Source: Ignavibacteriales bacterium
GTDB taxonomy: Bacteria; Bacteroidota; Ignavibacteria; UBA10030; SZUA-254
Direction: 5' to 3'
Assembly: GCA_016218025.1 (NCBI GenBank)
Contig: JACRFD010000083.1
Location: forward strand, 52,320-116,319
DNA: 64,000 nt
Both the position numbers and the translations under genes were made by a program. The notes below the pieces were generated by a model. It made no database searches, had not been told where the DNA came from, and worked only from the letters and a program-made list of their open reading frames with translations. Each line of letters opens with the position of its first letter. Within the stretch, counting starts at the first letter, position 1. Shown here one piece after another: positions 17,854-25,865 of the stretch.

Positions 17854-19686
17854 ATGTGTGGTATAGTTGGATATATTGGAGAAAAGAATTCATTGCCAAT
17901 TCTAATCGAGGGATTGCGAAGATTGGAATATCGAGGGTATGATTCAGCAGGGGTTGCGCTGATTCAAGATAAAAAATTAGTCTTATATAAACAGGCAGGG
18001 AAAGTGCAAGAATTAGCCCGGCAAATTGAAGGTCAGCAAATATTTGCATCTCTTGGAGTTGGTCATACACGCTGGGCGACACACGGCGAACCAAATGATG
18101 TAAATGCACATCCGCATGGTGACTGTAATGAAGAGATTGCAGTAATTCATAATGGCATTATTGAAAATTTTGCCACGCTTAAAAGAAAATTGGAACGGGA
18201 TGGGCATATCATGCGCACCGATACCGATACAGAAGTACTTGCCCATTTAATAGAACATTTTTATAAAACAAATAAAGATTTATTCCTTTCCACCAGATTA
18301 GCTCTCCTCGAAGTTCAGGGTACTTATGGATTATTAGTTATTTCAAAAAAAGAACCTGATAAAATTATTGCCGCCCGGAAGGGAAGTCCGCTAATGCTTG
18401 GTGTTGGAAAAAATGAAAACTTTGTAGCGTCCGATGCTGCAGCATTAATTGATCACACACGCGATGTTATTTATCTGAATGATGATGAAATAGTTTCTGT
18501 TTCACAAAATTCTTATTTCATAAAAACAATTCACGATAAGGAGATAATTAAAGAAGTTGAAAAATTAACATTCGATTTGGAAGAAATTGAAAAAGGGGGC
18601 TTCGACCATTTCATGTTAAAAGAGATTCATGAACAGCCTGAATCTATCAGAAATTCTATACGCGGTAGATTGCTTGTTGATGAAGGACGTGTAAAATTAG
18701 GCGGCTTAGAACGAGCATTAGATAAATTATTACAAGCACCACGTGTGCTTATAACAGCATGCGGAACATCATGGCATGCTGCACTGGTTGGTAAATATAT
18801 GTTTGAGCAATTGGCGCGAATTCCGGTTGAAGTTGATTACGCATCAGAGTTTCGTTATCGCAACCCAATTGTACGATCTGATGATGTTTTGCTTGTAATA
18901 AGTCAGAGTGGTGAAACAGCAGATACACTTGCCGCACTTCGCGAAGCAAAATCAAAAGGTGCAACCGTATTTGGGATGGTGAATGTTGTTGGAAGTACAA
19001 TCGCCAGAGAAACTGATGCAGGTGTATTTATACATGCAGGACCTGAAATAGGTGTTGCTTCAACAAAAGCATTCACATCACAGCTTGCAGTACTTTCGCT
19101 TATTGCAATCTTACTTGGCAGACATCGTGGTATGCCGGAGGATCAGGCAAAAACTCTAGTTGAAGATCTGGCATCTATGCCTTCAAAAATTCAAAAAGTT
19201 TTAAAGAATGTGGATCAGATTAAAATTATTGCAGAAGAATTAAAGAACGCTAAAAATGTTTTATTCCTCGGAAGGGGAATAAATTTTCCTACAGCATTAG
19301 AAGGTGCGTTAAAATTAAAAGAAATATCATACATACATGCAGAGGGTTATCCCGCGGCTGAGATGAAGCATGGCCCAATTGCACTAATCGATGAAAATAT
19401 GCCAGTAATTTTTATTGTACCGAAAGATGCTATCTACGAAAAAGTATTAAGCAACATGCAGGAAGTGCGTGCACGCAAAGGCAGAATTATCGCAATTGCA
19501 AATGAAGATGATGATGAAGTCGAAAAACTGGCAGAGTTCATCATCAAGGTTCCACGGACATACAGTTATTTTGGTCCGATTGTAAATGTTATACCATTAC
19601 AACTGCTTGCCTACTATATTGCCGTAGCACGTGGTTGTAATGTTGACCAACCCCGAAATCTGGCAAAAAGTGTAACCGTTGAATAA
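17854..19686 (+). CDS. glmS: Glutamine-fructose-6-phosphate aminotransferase (isomerizing)
   Basis: Makes glucosamine-6-phosphate from fructose-6-phosphate and glutamine, the first step to UDP-GlcNAc. The mature N-terminus begins with nucleophile Cys2 (MCGIVGYIGEKNS), followed by the glutaminase motifs RWATHGEPNDVNAHPH and IHNGIIENF. Two SIS domains follow (ITACGTSWHAALVGK and ISQSGETADTLAAL; LGRGINFPTALEGALKLKE), and the C-terminus ends DQPRNLAKSVTVE as in the family. The length of 610 is normal. No ribozyme-like leader is visible in the 88 bases upstream. Confidence 0.97.
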   Translation: MCGIVGYIGEKNSLPILIEGLRRLEYRGYDSAGVALIQDKKLVLYKQAGKVQELARQIEGQQIFASLGVGHTRWATHGEPNDVNAHPHGDCNEEIAVIHNGIIENFATLKRKLERDGHIMRTDTDTEVLAHLIEHFYKTNKDLFLSTRLALLEVQGTYGLLVISKKEPDKIIAARKGSPLMLGVGKNENFVASDAAALIDHTRDVIYLNDDEIVSVSQNSYFIKTIHDKEIIKEVEKLTFDLEEIEKGGFDHFMLKEIHEQPESIRNSIRGRLLVDEGRVKLGGLERALDKLLQAPRVLITACGTSWHAALVGKYMFEQLARIPVEVDYASEFRYRNPIVRSDDVLLVISQSGETADTLAALREAKSKGATVFGMVNVVGSTIARETDAGVFIHAGPEIGVASTKAFTSQLAVLSLIAILLGRHRGMPEDQAKTLVEDLASMPSKIQKVLKNVDQIKIIAEELKNAKNVLFLGRGINFPTALEGALKLKEISYIHAEGYPAAEMKHGPIALIDENMPVIFIVPKDAIYEKVLSNMQEVRARKGRIIAIANEDDDEVEKLAEFIIKVPRTYSYFGPIVNVIPLQLLAYYIAVARGCNVDQPRNLAKSVTVE

Positions 19687-19765
19687 ATATTTTTGATATT
19701 ACTCCATTTTTTCCTATTTTATACCCCATCGTCTGAATTAAATTAAGTAAGAAAGGGAAGTGTCA

Positions 19766-20611
19766 ATGACACGTGAACCGAGATTTAAATCGTCGGAATG
19801 GGCGCTTATTTTGGGCGCTTCAAGCGGATTTGGCGGAGCAACCGCAATCGAACTTGCAAAAAGGGGAATGAACATTTTCGGTGTTCATTTAGATCGACAG
19901 GCAACGATGCCTGCGGTGCACCAGATCTTAAAAGAAATTAAACATGCCGGCAGCAGAGCTGTTTTTTTTAATATCAATGCGGCGGATGCCATTAAACGGG
20001 CTGAGACTTTGGATGAAATTAAAGAAAGATTCAATTTAGAATCAGGACAAACTGTAAAAGTTTTAGTACATTCACTCGCATTTGGAACTTTGAAACCATT
20101 CATTTGTAAGAAAATCGAAGAGGAAATAACTCAAGCACAAATGGAAATGACTCTCGATGTTATGGCGAACAGTTTAATTTACTGGGTGCAGGGTTTACTC
20201 GGCAGAAATTTGATGCGCTCAGGAGCGAGAATTTTCGGATTAACAAGTTCAGGAGCCCATTCGGTAATTCCGGCATACGGAGCAATTTCCGCTGCTAAAG
20301 CGGCATTGGAATCGCATATCCGACAACTCGCAATGGAATTAGGTCCATTAAGTATTACGGCAAATGCAATACTCGCAGGTGTAACCGAAACACCGGCTTT
20401 GAAAAAGATACCGGGTGCCGCGAATATGGTGCAAGTTGCAAAATTGAAAAACCCGCAACATCGTTTAACTTCACCGGAAGATGTTGCCCGTGCAATTGCT
20501 TTGCTGTCTCAAGAAGATTCATACTTTATCTCCGGAAATGTTATTGGTGTTGATGCAGGAGAAGATAAAGTAGGATATGTCAGTTTGAAAAATACTTCAC
20601 ATTCAGAATAA
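19766..20611 (+). CDS. Short-chain dehydrogenase, enoyl-ACP reductase-like (FabI/FabL type)
   Basis: An NAD(P)-binding SDR of 281 residues. The dinucleotide motif reads LGASSGFGGATAIELAK (about 16-32). The active-site arrangement is YGAISAAK, that is Tyr-x6-Lys, as in enoyl-ACP reductases FabI/FabL rather than the Tyr-x3-Lys of ordinary SDRs; the LAFGTLKPF segment and AMELGPLSITANAILAG also fit. I infer an enoyl-thioester reductase role. Start ATG 19766 is preferred over GTG 19760 because AAAGGGA (19752-19758) is then well spaced. The acyl-CoA dehydrogenase follows 25 bases later. Confidence 0.75.
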   Translation: MTREPRFKSSEWALILGASSGFGGATAIELAKRGMNIFGVHLDRQATMPAVHQILKEIKHAGSRAVFFNINAADAIKRAETLDEIKERFNLESGQTVKVLVHSLAFGTLKPFICKKIEEEITQAQMEMTLDVMANSLIYWVQGLLGRNLMRSGARIFGLTSSGAHSVIPAYGAISAAKAALESHIRQLAMELGPLSITANAILAGVTETPALKKIPGAANMVQVAKLKNPQHRLTSPEDVARAIALLSQEDSYFISGNVIGVDAGEDKVGYVSLKNTSHSE

Positions 20612-20636
20612 CTAACCACCAAATTAAAGATATATT

Positions 20637-21779
20637 ATGATTCAATTTGATTTTACAGACGACCAAAAAATGCTACGCGATATGGTTCGCGATTTTACTA
20701 ATCAAGAAATTAAACCTATCGCATCGAAAATGGACGAAGAAGAACAGATGCCGAAAGAATTGATAGACAAAATCCGCGAGGTTGGATTACTTGGCACTGT
20801 GTTCCCAACCGAATATGGCGGTGGAGGTTTTGGTGAAGTTGGTTATTGTATCGCTCAAGAAGAAGTGGCGCGCGGCTGTTTGGCAACCGCTACTTTTATC
20901 GGCGCGCATCAATCGATTGGTTCTAACGCAATTTATATCGGTGGTACTGAAGAGTTGAAAAAGAAATATTTGGTTCCTCTTGCTGAAGGAAAATATATCG
21001 GTGCATTCGGTTTAACCGAAACTCAGGCAGGTTCCGATTCATTCAATCTTCGAACAAAAGCAAGGAGAGACGGAGACGACTGGGTTATTACGGGAGAAAA
21101 AATTTGGATTACCAACGGTCCTTTTGCCGACATAGTTTCTATTTTTGCAAGAACCGATCGTGGAATTACAGGTTTTGTTGTTGAAACTAAATCTCCCGGA
21201 TTTAAAGCAGGTGCAAAAGAGAAGAAAATGGGACTTCGTGCCAGTGCTACATCGACGTTGATGCTTGATAATGTTCGCGTTCCAAAAGAAAATATAATTG
21301 GAGATGATGGACGCGGTTTCCTTATCGCTATGAAAACATTAGACGCGGGTAGATTGGGACTTGGCGCATGTTGTGTCGGCGCTGCAAAAGAGATGATGGA
21401 ATTATCTGCAAAATTTTCAAAAGAAAGGAAGCAATTTGATCAGCCGATCTCACAATTTCAGGCAATTCAATTCATGCTTGCCGAGATGGCAACACTAATT
21501 TATTGTATGGAATCGGTTGTATATCGAACCGCTGCAGCATACGATCGCGGAGAACAGATCTCACGCTATTCAGCAGCAGTTAAATTATTTTGCTCAGAAG
21601 GTCTTGATAAGATTGTTGATATGGCTGTGCAGATTCACGGCGGTATGGGCTACTCGCGTGAATTGCCGATAGAACGTTTTTATAGAGATTCGCGCATAAA
21701 CAGGATATTCGAAGGTACAAGCGAAGTTCAAAAATTGATAATGGGACGAGAAATCTTAAAAAGAAATGGAGCTTTTTAA
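20637..21779 (+). CDS. Acyl-CoA dehydrogenase
   Basis: A flavoprotein that introduces a 2,3 double bond into acyl-CoA thioesters. The 380-residue length and the two family signatures are standard: GAFGLTETQAGSDSFNLRT (about 121-139, flavin/substrate binding) and QIHGGMGYSRELPIERFYRD (about 336-355), followed by RINRIFEGTSEVQ, whose FEGTSE glutamate is the usual catalytic base. Together with the upstream enoyl-reductase-like gene it suggests a fatty-acid module, but the chain length or branched-chain preference cannot be read. No electron-transfer flavoprotein gene is near. Confidence 0.92.
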   Translation: MIQFDFTDDQKMLRDMVRDFTNQEIKPIASKMDEEEQMPKELIDKIREVGLLGTVFPTEYGGGGFGEVGYCIAQEEVARGCLATATFIGAHQSIGSNAIYIGGTEELKKKYLVPLAEGKYIGAFGLTETQAGSDSFNLRTKARRDGDDWVITGEKIWITNGPFADIVSIFARTDRGITGFVVETKSPGFKAGAKEKKMGLRASATSTLMLDNVRVPKENIIGDDGRGFLIAMKTLDAGRLGLGACCVGAAKEMMELSAKFSKERKQFDQPISQFQAIQFMLAEMATLIYCMESVVYRTAAAYDRGEQISRYSAAVKLFCSEGLDKIVDMAVQIHGGMGYSRELPIERFYRDSRINRIFEGTSEVQKLIMGREILKRNGAF

Positions 21780-21783
21780 AACT

Positions 21784-21811
21784 TTGTTTTTTCGTTCAAC
21801 TTTTGTATATT
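21784..21811 (+). promoter_or_regulatory. Candidate promoter of the methyltransferase gene
   Basis: TTGTTT (21784-21789) and TATATT (21806-21811) are 16 bases apart in a T-rich gap after the acyl-CoA dehydrogenase. It resembles the candidate before tRNA-Val. The ATG is about 86 bases after the -10. Confidence 0.3.
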
Positions 21812-21897
21812 CAAAACGATGTTTGATATAAAATTTATTCTTCCTATCGGACAGATAATCATCGAACAAATTTAACGACTTCCATCGAGGAATCATC

Positions 21898-23043
21898 ATG
21901 GCACAAAAGACAAAACAGAAAGTTCAGGCGAAACGTCCTGTGGCAAAACCAGAGCCAAAGGAGTTTTCGATTGTCGATTTAGCACGTGAGCTTAATTCCT
22001 TTAATGTTGATAATTATTGGGATCTCGGCAGATTTTTGGTAGATAAAGTGATGCCGACTGCTCGAAAACAGGGTATGTTCGAAGATCAGGTTTTAAAAAT
22101 GATATCTTCACAACCGGGGATTAAATTTCCATTCTCTGTTTTGAAGCAGTGCCAGCAATATTATTCATATTATCCCGATGTAAAGAAACGCTCTTTGCCG
22201 GAGGTCTTCTACTTCGATCTGGCTACAAAAATTGATGAATCGAAACGCCGCGATCAGTATGAAAAAATGGCGGTCGATTTTAAATGGACAATCTCTGATT
22301 TGCGCAAGAAGATTCACGATGATGATCTTGCACGACGCCTTGATGAAAGAACAAAATATGGTTTCGACCTTCGTGAACGGAATGTTTGGTCTTTTGATGC
22401 GCCCGATCCGAGATTCGGGAAAGTAAATTTCAAAGGAAGATTGCCGGGGCAAATTATTGCCAATGCTCTTTTCTATTACACAAAGAGCAATGATTATGTT
22501 GTCGATCCATTCGCAGGAAGCGGCACTCTTGCAGATATAGTTGATACTGTAAGTCATTTTCAAGATCGGAAATATAAATTATACGATTCCAATCCTGTTG
22601 ATGAACGCATCGCACGTAATAATATTTTATTGACCGGAATCCCTGAACAATCGAATGCGGTTGATTATATTTTCTTAGATCCACCGACAGAATTTACGCA
22701 AAAAGATTCTTCATCCGATTTCGAGGTAAGTTTAGACGCGGCTCGAGCAGATTTTTTGTTGAAGTTTAAAGGTATAATCCGTGAGTGTTCACGCGTGTTA
22801 AAATCAGGCGGCAAAGTTTCTATAATTATTGAGCCTGCATTTGCTGGAAAAGAATTTATAGATTTTCCAAACGAAGTTACTCATCTGTTTAGAGAGATGG
22901 GTTTCAAAGGAATCGGTAAAGTATATTTGTTAAAACGTTCAAGTGAAAGTGCTTTAAAAATGGCGGCGGGTATTGCGGAAGTAAAAGGTATCAGAGCTTT
23001 AACATCTGACTGCCGCGAAATGCTGACGTTTCAAAAATCATAA
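21898..23043 (+). CDS. Orphan SAM-dependent (DNA-type) methyltransferase with DUF1016-like N-terminus
   Basis: A 381-residue protein with two parts. Residues about 24-140 resemble the DUF1016 N-terminal helical domain (DNYWDLGRFLVDKVMP, ISSQPGIKFPFSVLKQCQQYY). Residues about 165-375 are a methyltransferase: GRLPGQIIANALFYY, motif I DPFAGSGT (about 203-210), then motif IV LDPPTEF (about 260-266) and a VLKSGGKVSIIIEP strand. The order I before IV and FAGSG fit adenine/cytosine-N methyltransferases, but the aromatic of DPPY is replaced by Thr. No restriction enzyme or specificity subunit is adjacent. The start has GAGGAA just upstream. Target (DNA, RNA or protein) is not known. Confidence 0.65.
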   Translation: MAQKTKQKVQAKRPVAKPEPKEFSIVDLARELNSFNVDNYWDLGRFLVDKVMPTARKQGMFEDQVLKMISSQPGIKFPFSVLKQCQQYYSYYPDVKKRSLPEVFYFDLATKIDESKRRDQYEKMAVDFKWTISDLRKKIHDDDLARRLDERTKYGFDLRERNVWSFDAPDPRFGKVNFKGRLPGQIIANALFYYTKSNDYVVDPFAGSGTLADIVDTVSHFQDRKYKLYDSNPVDERIARNNILLTGIPEQSNAVDYIFLDPPTEFTQKDSSSDFEVSLDAARADFLLKFKGIIRECSRVLKSGGKVSIIIEPAFAGKEFIDFPNEVTHLFREMGFKGIGKVYLLKRSSESALKMAAGIAEVKGIRALTSDCREMLTFQKS

Positions 23044-23055
23044 ATTAGTTAAAGT

Positions 23056-23099
23056 ACTTAATTACTCAAATACTCAACTACTTAAGTACTCATATACTC
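23056..23099. repeat. 8-bp imperfect tandem repeats (about 5.5 units)
   Basis: Five units aligned head to tail, ACTTAATT, ACTCAAAT, ACTCAACT, ACTTAAGT, ACTCATAT, plus a final ACTC, fill the space between the methyltransferase stop and the partial tRNA copy. The consensus is ACTYAANT. It is noncoding. Confidence 0.7.
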
Positions 23100-23244
23100 T
23101 GGACAGGTAGCTCAGTTCGAATTTGACATAACTTAGCGAACGAAGTGCTGCTAAGTTATAAGTCAAATTCAGAATCCCGCATCAACTGTCTGAAAGCTAG
23201 CAGCGGGATTGTAGATAAATAGTTCATGGACAGGTAGCTCAGTT
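23100..23244. mobile_element. Palindromic element bracketed by an 18-bp duplication of the tRNA-Phe 5' end
   Basis: TGGACAGGTAGCTCAGTT occurs at 23100-23117 and again at 23227-23244, where it begins the intact tRNA-Phe. The 109 bases between consist of two inverted repeats: GAATTTGACATAACTTAGC (23119-23137) with GCTAAGTTATAAGTCAAATTC (23150-23170), and AATCCCGC (23173-23180) with GCGGGATT (23203-23210). There is no ORF inside. This looks like a small non-autonomous insertion with an 18-bp target duplication that left the tRNA whole, or a misaligned duplication. No transposase is in the window. Confidence 0.6.
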
Positions 23245-23300
23245 GGTAGAGCAACGGCCTGAAAAGCCGTGTGTCGCCAGTTCAATTCTGGCCCTGTCCA
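23228..23300 (+). tRNA. tRNA-Phe (anticodon GAA)
   Basis: Complete cloverleaf: acceptor GGACAGG/CCTGTCC, D-arm GCTC AGTTGGTA GAGC, anticodon stem ACGGC/GCCGT with loop CTGAAAA (anticodon GAA), T-arm GCCAG TTCAATT CTGGC, discriminator A at 23300; CCA is not encoded. Its first 17 bases are repeated at 23101-23117 upstream of a palindromic insert. The normal promoter may therefore lie upstream of 23100. Structured RNA copy 2 starts ten bases after its end and may act as its terminator. Confidence 0.95.
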
Positions 23301-23309
23301 CAGAAAATC

Positions 23310-23381
23310 GTGTGTATTTGGTATCCCGCTTCGAGATCATGGCCCTCCCACATGATTTCACCACCAGATACACACTTTTTT
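23310..23381 (+). ncRNA. Structured RNA / terminator-hairpin family, copy 2
   Basis: Outer stem 12 bp (GTGTGTATTTGG 23310-23321 with CCAGATACACAC 23364-23375), inner stem 9 bp (GAGATCATG 23333-23341 with CATGATTTC 23351-23359), loop GCCCTCCCA identical to copy 1, internal 5' side TATCCCGCTTC, T-run 23376-23381. It directly follows tRNA-Phe, so one function is probably termination of the tRNA transcript; the conserved loops suggest more. Confidence 0.65.
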
Positions 23382-23835
23382 ATTTTATGGTGCAACCTAA
23401 GTCAACTCTTATCAATCTCTCCAACAATATTTTTCATTCCGTAATCATCCGAGAGATATAGAAATCTTAAAGACAACTCAATTATGATCTCTCGCCATTT
23501 TTGTAAATGCAGTTGATTATTAAATTCATGGATTAATTATTCAAATATTAACAAAACAGATAAAGAGATTAAGATTCATAATTAATTGAAGATAGAAAAT
23601 ATTGAAGTTCCTATTGACAATACTGAAAATAATTACTAACTTAGCAAACAAAAATGTCGTTATTTTGTATAATTAAATCATAATATGCATTTAAATAGTC
23701 AAGGGATCCGGGAATGAATTTACTTACGCATCTATTCAAAAAATGGCTTTAATGAAAAAATAATTCATCAGTCAACTCAATTTCATAATCAATTAAGACT
23801 TTAAATCGTTGATATATTAATATAGGGGAACAATT
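23382..23835. other. Noncoding gap before the first DUF3857 gene
   Basis: About 450 bases of very AT-rich sequence without a supported gene on either strand. A perfect TTGACA lies at 23614-23619 and a perfect TATAAT at 23668-23673, but they are not spaced as one promoter. AGGGGAA at 23823-23829 is the ribosome-binding site of the next gene. I see no repeat or strong hairpin. Confidence 0.5.
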
Positions 23836-25824
23836 ATGTACAGAAGGAAAACATTATTATCGTTTGTTTGTCTGATAGTTTGTGTGATTACTATCTCCGT
23901 AAATTTGTTGAGTCAAAACCAGAAGCCGATCGTGAAGTGGGGAGAAATATCAATTGACGACCTTAAAATGACATCATATCCATCGGATACAAATGCTAAT
24001 GTGGTCATACTTTTTGATCGGGGGGATGTTTCAATGAACGAAGAATATGATATAATATTTAACCGCCACACACGTATTAAAATTCTTAATTCGGCTGGAT
24101 TTGATTGGGGAACGATTAAACTTAACTATTATGCGAAAGAAGATTTTGAATCTATAAAAGACGTAGAGGGTTGCACTTTTACACTAGATAGTGACGGTAA
24201 GATTATAAGAACCGCATTAAAAGATAAAGATATATTCGAGCAACATGTTGATGAATATTATGATCAAATTAAATTTACTATGCCTTCACTCTCATCCGGA
24301 TCAGTAATTGAATACCGTTACAAAAAAATAATTGCCAACGCAACATTCATGCCTGAGTGGAGTTTTCAGAGATCGGAACCGACAATCTGGAGCGAATATG
24401 AAGTAAAGATTCCTTATTATTTTCAATATGTATTTGCATCACAAACTTATTATCCGTTTGCCGCCAGTACCAGTGAACAAATCAATGAAGCTTTCAGGTT
24501 TCGAGGAACTACTCGTTTGATCACTATGAATCATTCTTATTGGGCTATGCGAAATGTTCCAGCTCTTCGTTCCGAACCGTATGTTACAACACTGGAAGAT
24601 TATAAATCGAAAATAATGTTCCAATTGGCTATGATAAATTGGCCCGGCGAATTGCCAAGAAAGATTCTTGAGTCATGGGATAAAGTTGGTGAGGATTTAA
24701 TGACGAATCAATATTTTGGTGTTCAATTGAAAGGTTATAGAGCAATAAGAAAAGAAGTGGAAAAGCGTACCGCTGGAATAACAGATACGCTTCAAATTAT
24801 TGAAAAAATATATGACTTTGTTCGTCAAACAATCAGTTGGGATGGGGATTATAGAATTTTTACCAATAATGATCTTGATGAAGTATTAGAGAAAAAAACC
24901 GGTTCTGCAGCTGATATTAATTTATTATTAACGCTTATGTTGTGTGATGCCGGATTATCTGCTGATCCTGTTATTTTAAGTACACGTGACAATGGAAAGA
25001 TTCAAACCAGTTATCCGCTGGTCTCTCAGTTCAATTACGTAATCAGTAGATTGACCATTGGAAACGAAGAAATATTTCTTGATGCTACAGATCGTTTAAG
25101 GCCCATGAATCTACTTCCTTATAAGGCGTTAAATCAGGTAGGATTTATGATACGCAAATCTACTTCATCATGGGTTAACATTATTCCCAGAGGTAAAGCA
25201 AGTAAAGCAAAAATAGTAACACTTAATTTACAAAATGATGGTTCTCTTAATGGAAACATCCAGTTTAAATATTCTGATTATTCAGGTGTAAATCAACGTG
25301 TGGAGTTGAGCCAAACTAAACCTGAAGATTTTGTGAAAGCTCTAGTAAAATCTACAACCATGGGTCTTAATGTTGATTCATTCTCAATCAGCAATAGAGA
25401 TAGTATCTCCGCTCCGTTAATTATAACTGCATATATCAATTCAAATACTTTTGCTCAAGTTATCGATAGCTTTATATATATTAATCCCATGACTATTGAT
25501 CAGATAATGGATAATCCATTCAAATCAGCTCAACGTTCTTTCCCAGTAGATTTCGGATATCCAATTTCCGAAGTGTACGTGCTGAATCTTACATTGAATG
25601 ATAATCTTAATCTTAAAGAATATCCAAAAGATTTTTTATTTCGGCTTCCCATGAAAGCAGGTTCTTATAGTCGGAATAGCCAGTTATCGGGTAATTCTTA
25701 TCAGATGATTTCAAAATATAATATTGATCAAACACTGTTTGAATCGAAAGATTATAGCATAATAAAGAATTTTTATAATCAGATTATCACTCACGAAAAC
25801 GAACAATTAATTATCAAAAAATGA
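23836..25824 (+). CDS. Secreted DUF3857 protein with degenerate transglutaminase domain
   Basis: A 662-residue protein with an N-terminal signal peptide (about 1-28). Residues about 60-220 match the DUF3857 beta-sandwich layout (IIFNRHTRIKILNSAGFDWG, SGSVIEYRYKKI, PEWSFQRSEPT). The transglutaminase-like domain (about 305-420) contains the helix that normally starts with the catalytic Cys, but here reads KKTGSAADINLLLTLMLCDAG with Ala358 in the Cys place, so it should not be an active thiol enzyme. The C-terminal region has beta-rich domains of unknown role. It is followed 41 bases later by a paralogue that keeps the Cys. Location is inferred to be the periplasm. Confidence 0.8.
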   Translation: MYRRKTLLSFVCLIVCVITISVNLLSQNQKPIVKWGEISIDDLKMTSYPSDTNANVVILFDRGDVSMNEEYDIIFNRHTRIKILNSAGFDWGTIKLNYYAKEDFESIKDVEGCTFTLDSDGKIIRTALKDKDIFEQHVDEYYDQIKFTMPSLSSGSVIEYRYKKIIANATFMPEWSFQRSEPTIWSEYEVKIPYYFQYVFASQTYYPFAASTSEQINEAFRFRGTTRLITMNHSYWAMRNVPALRSEPYVTTLEDYKSKIMFQLAMINWPGELPRKILESWDKVGEDLMTNQYFGVQLKGYRAIRKEVEKRTAGITDTLQIIEKIYDFVRQTISWDGDYRIFTNNDLDEVLEKKTGSAADINLLLTLMLCDAGLSADPVILSTRDNGKIQTSYPLVSQFNYVISRLTIGNEEIFLDATDRLRPMNLLPYKALNQVGFMIRKSTSSWVNIIPRGKASKAKIVTLNLQNDGSLNGNIQFKYSDYSGVNQRVELSQTKPEDFVKALVKSTTMGLNVDSFSISNRDSISAPLIITAYINSNTFAQVIDSFIYINPMTIDQIMDNPFKSAQRSFPVDFGYPISEVYVLNLTLNDNLNLKEYPKDFLFRLPMKAGSYSRNSQLSGNSYQMISKYNIDQTLFESKDYSIIKNFYNQIITHENEQLIIKK

Positions 25825-25865
25825 CTAAAATATTCTAATCCTCTATTTGGTTAAAGGGAATAAAA

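Noticed and set aside
23118..23226. Group I intron or integrase att site in tRNA-Phe
   Set aside because: The insert is only 109 bases, has no intron core or ORF, and lies before a complete tRNA rather than inside its anticodon or 3' end.
23243..23461. A 72-codon open frame on the plus strand across tRNA-Phe
   Set aside because: It runs through the tRNA and structured RNA copy 2 and has no ribosome site; the RNA genes explain the sequence.
23614..23673. TTGACA (23614) plus TATAAT (23668) as one promoter
   Set aside because: They are 48 bases apart, far from the 16-18 required.
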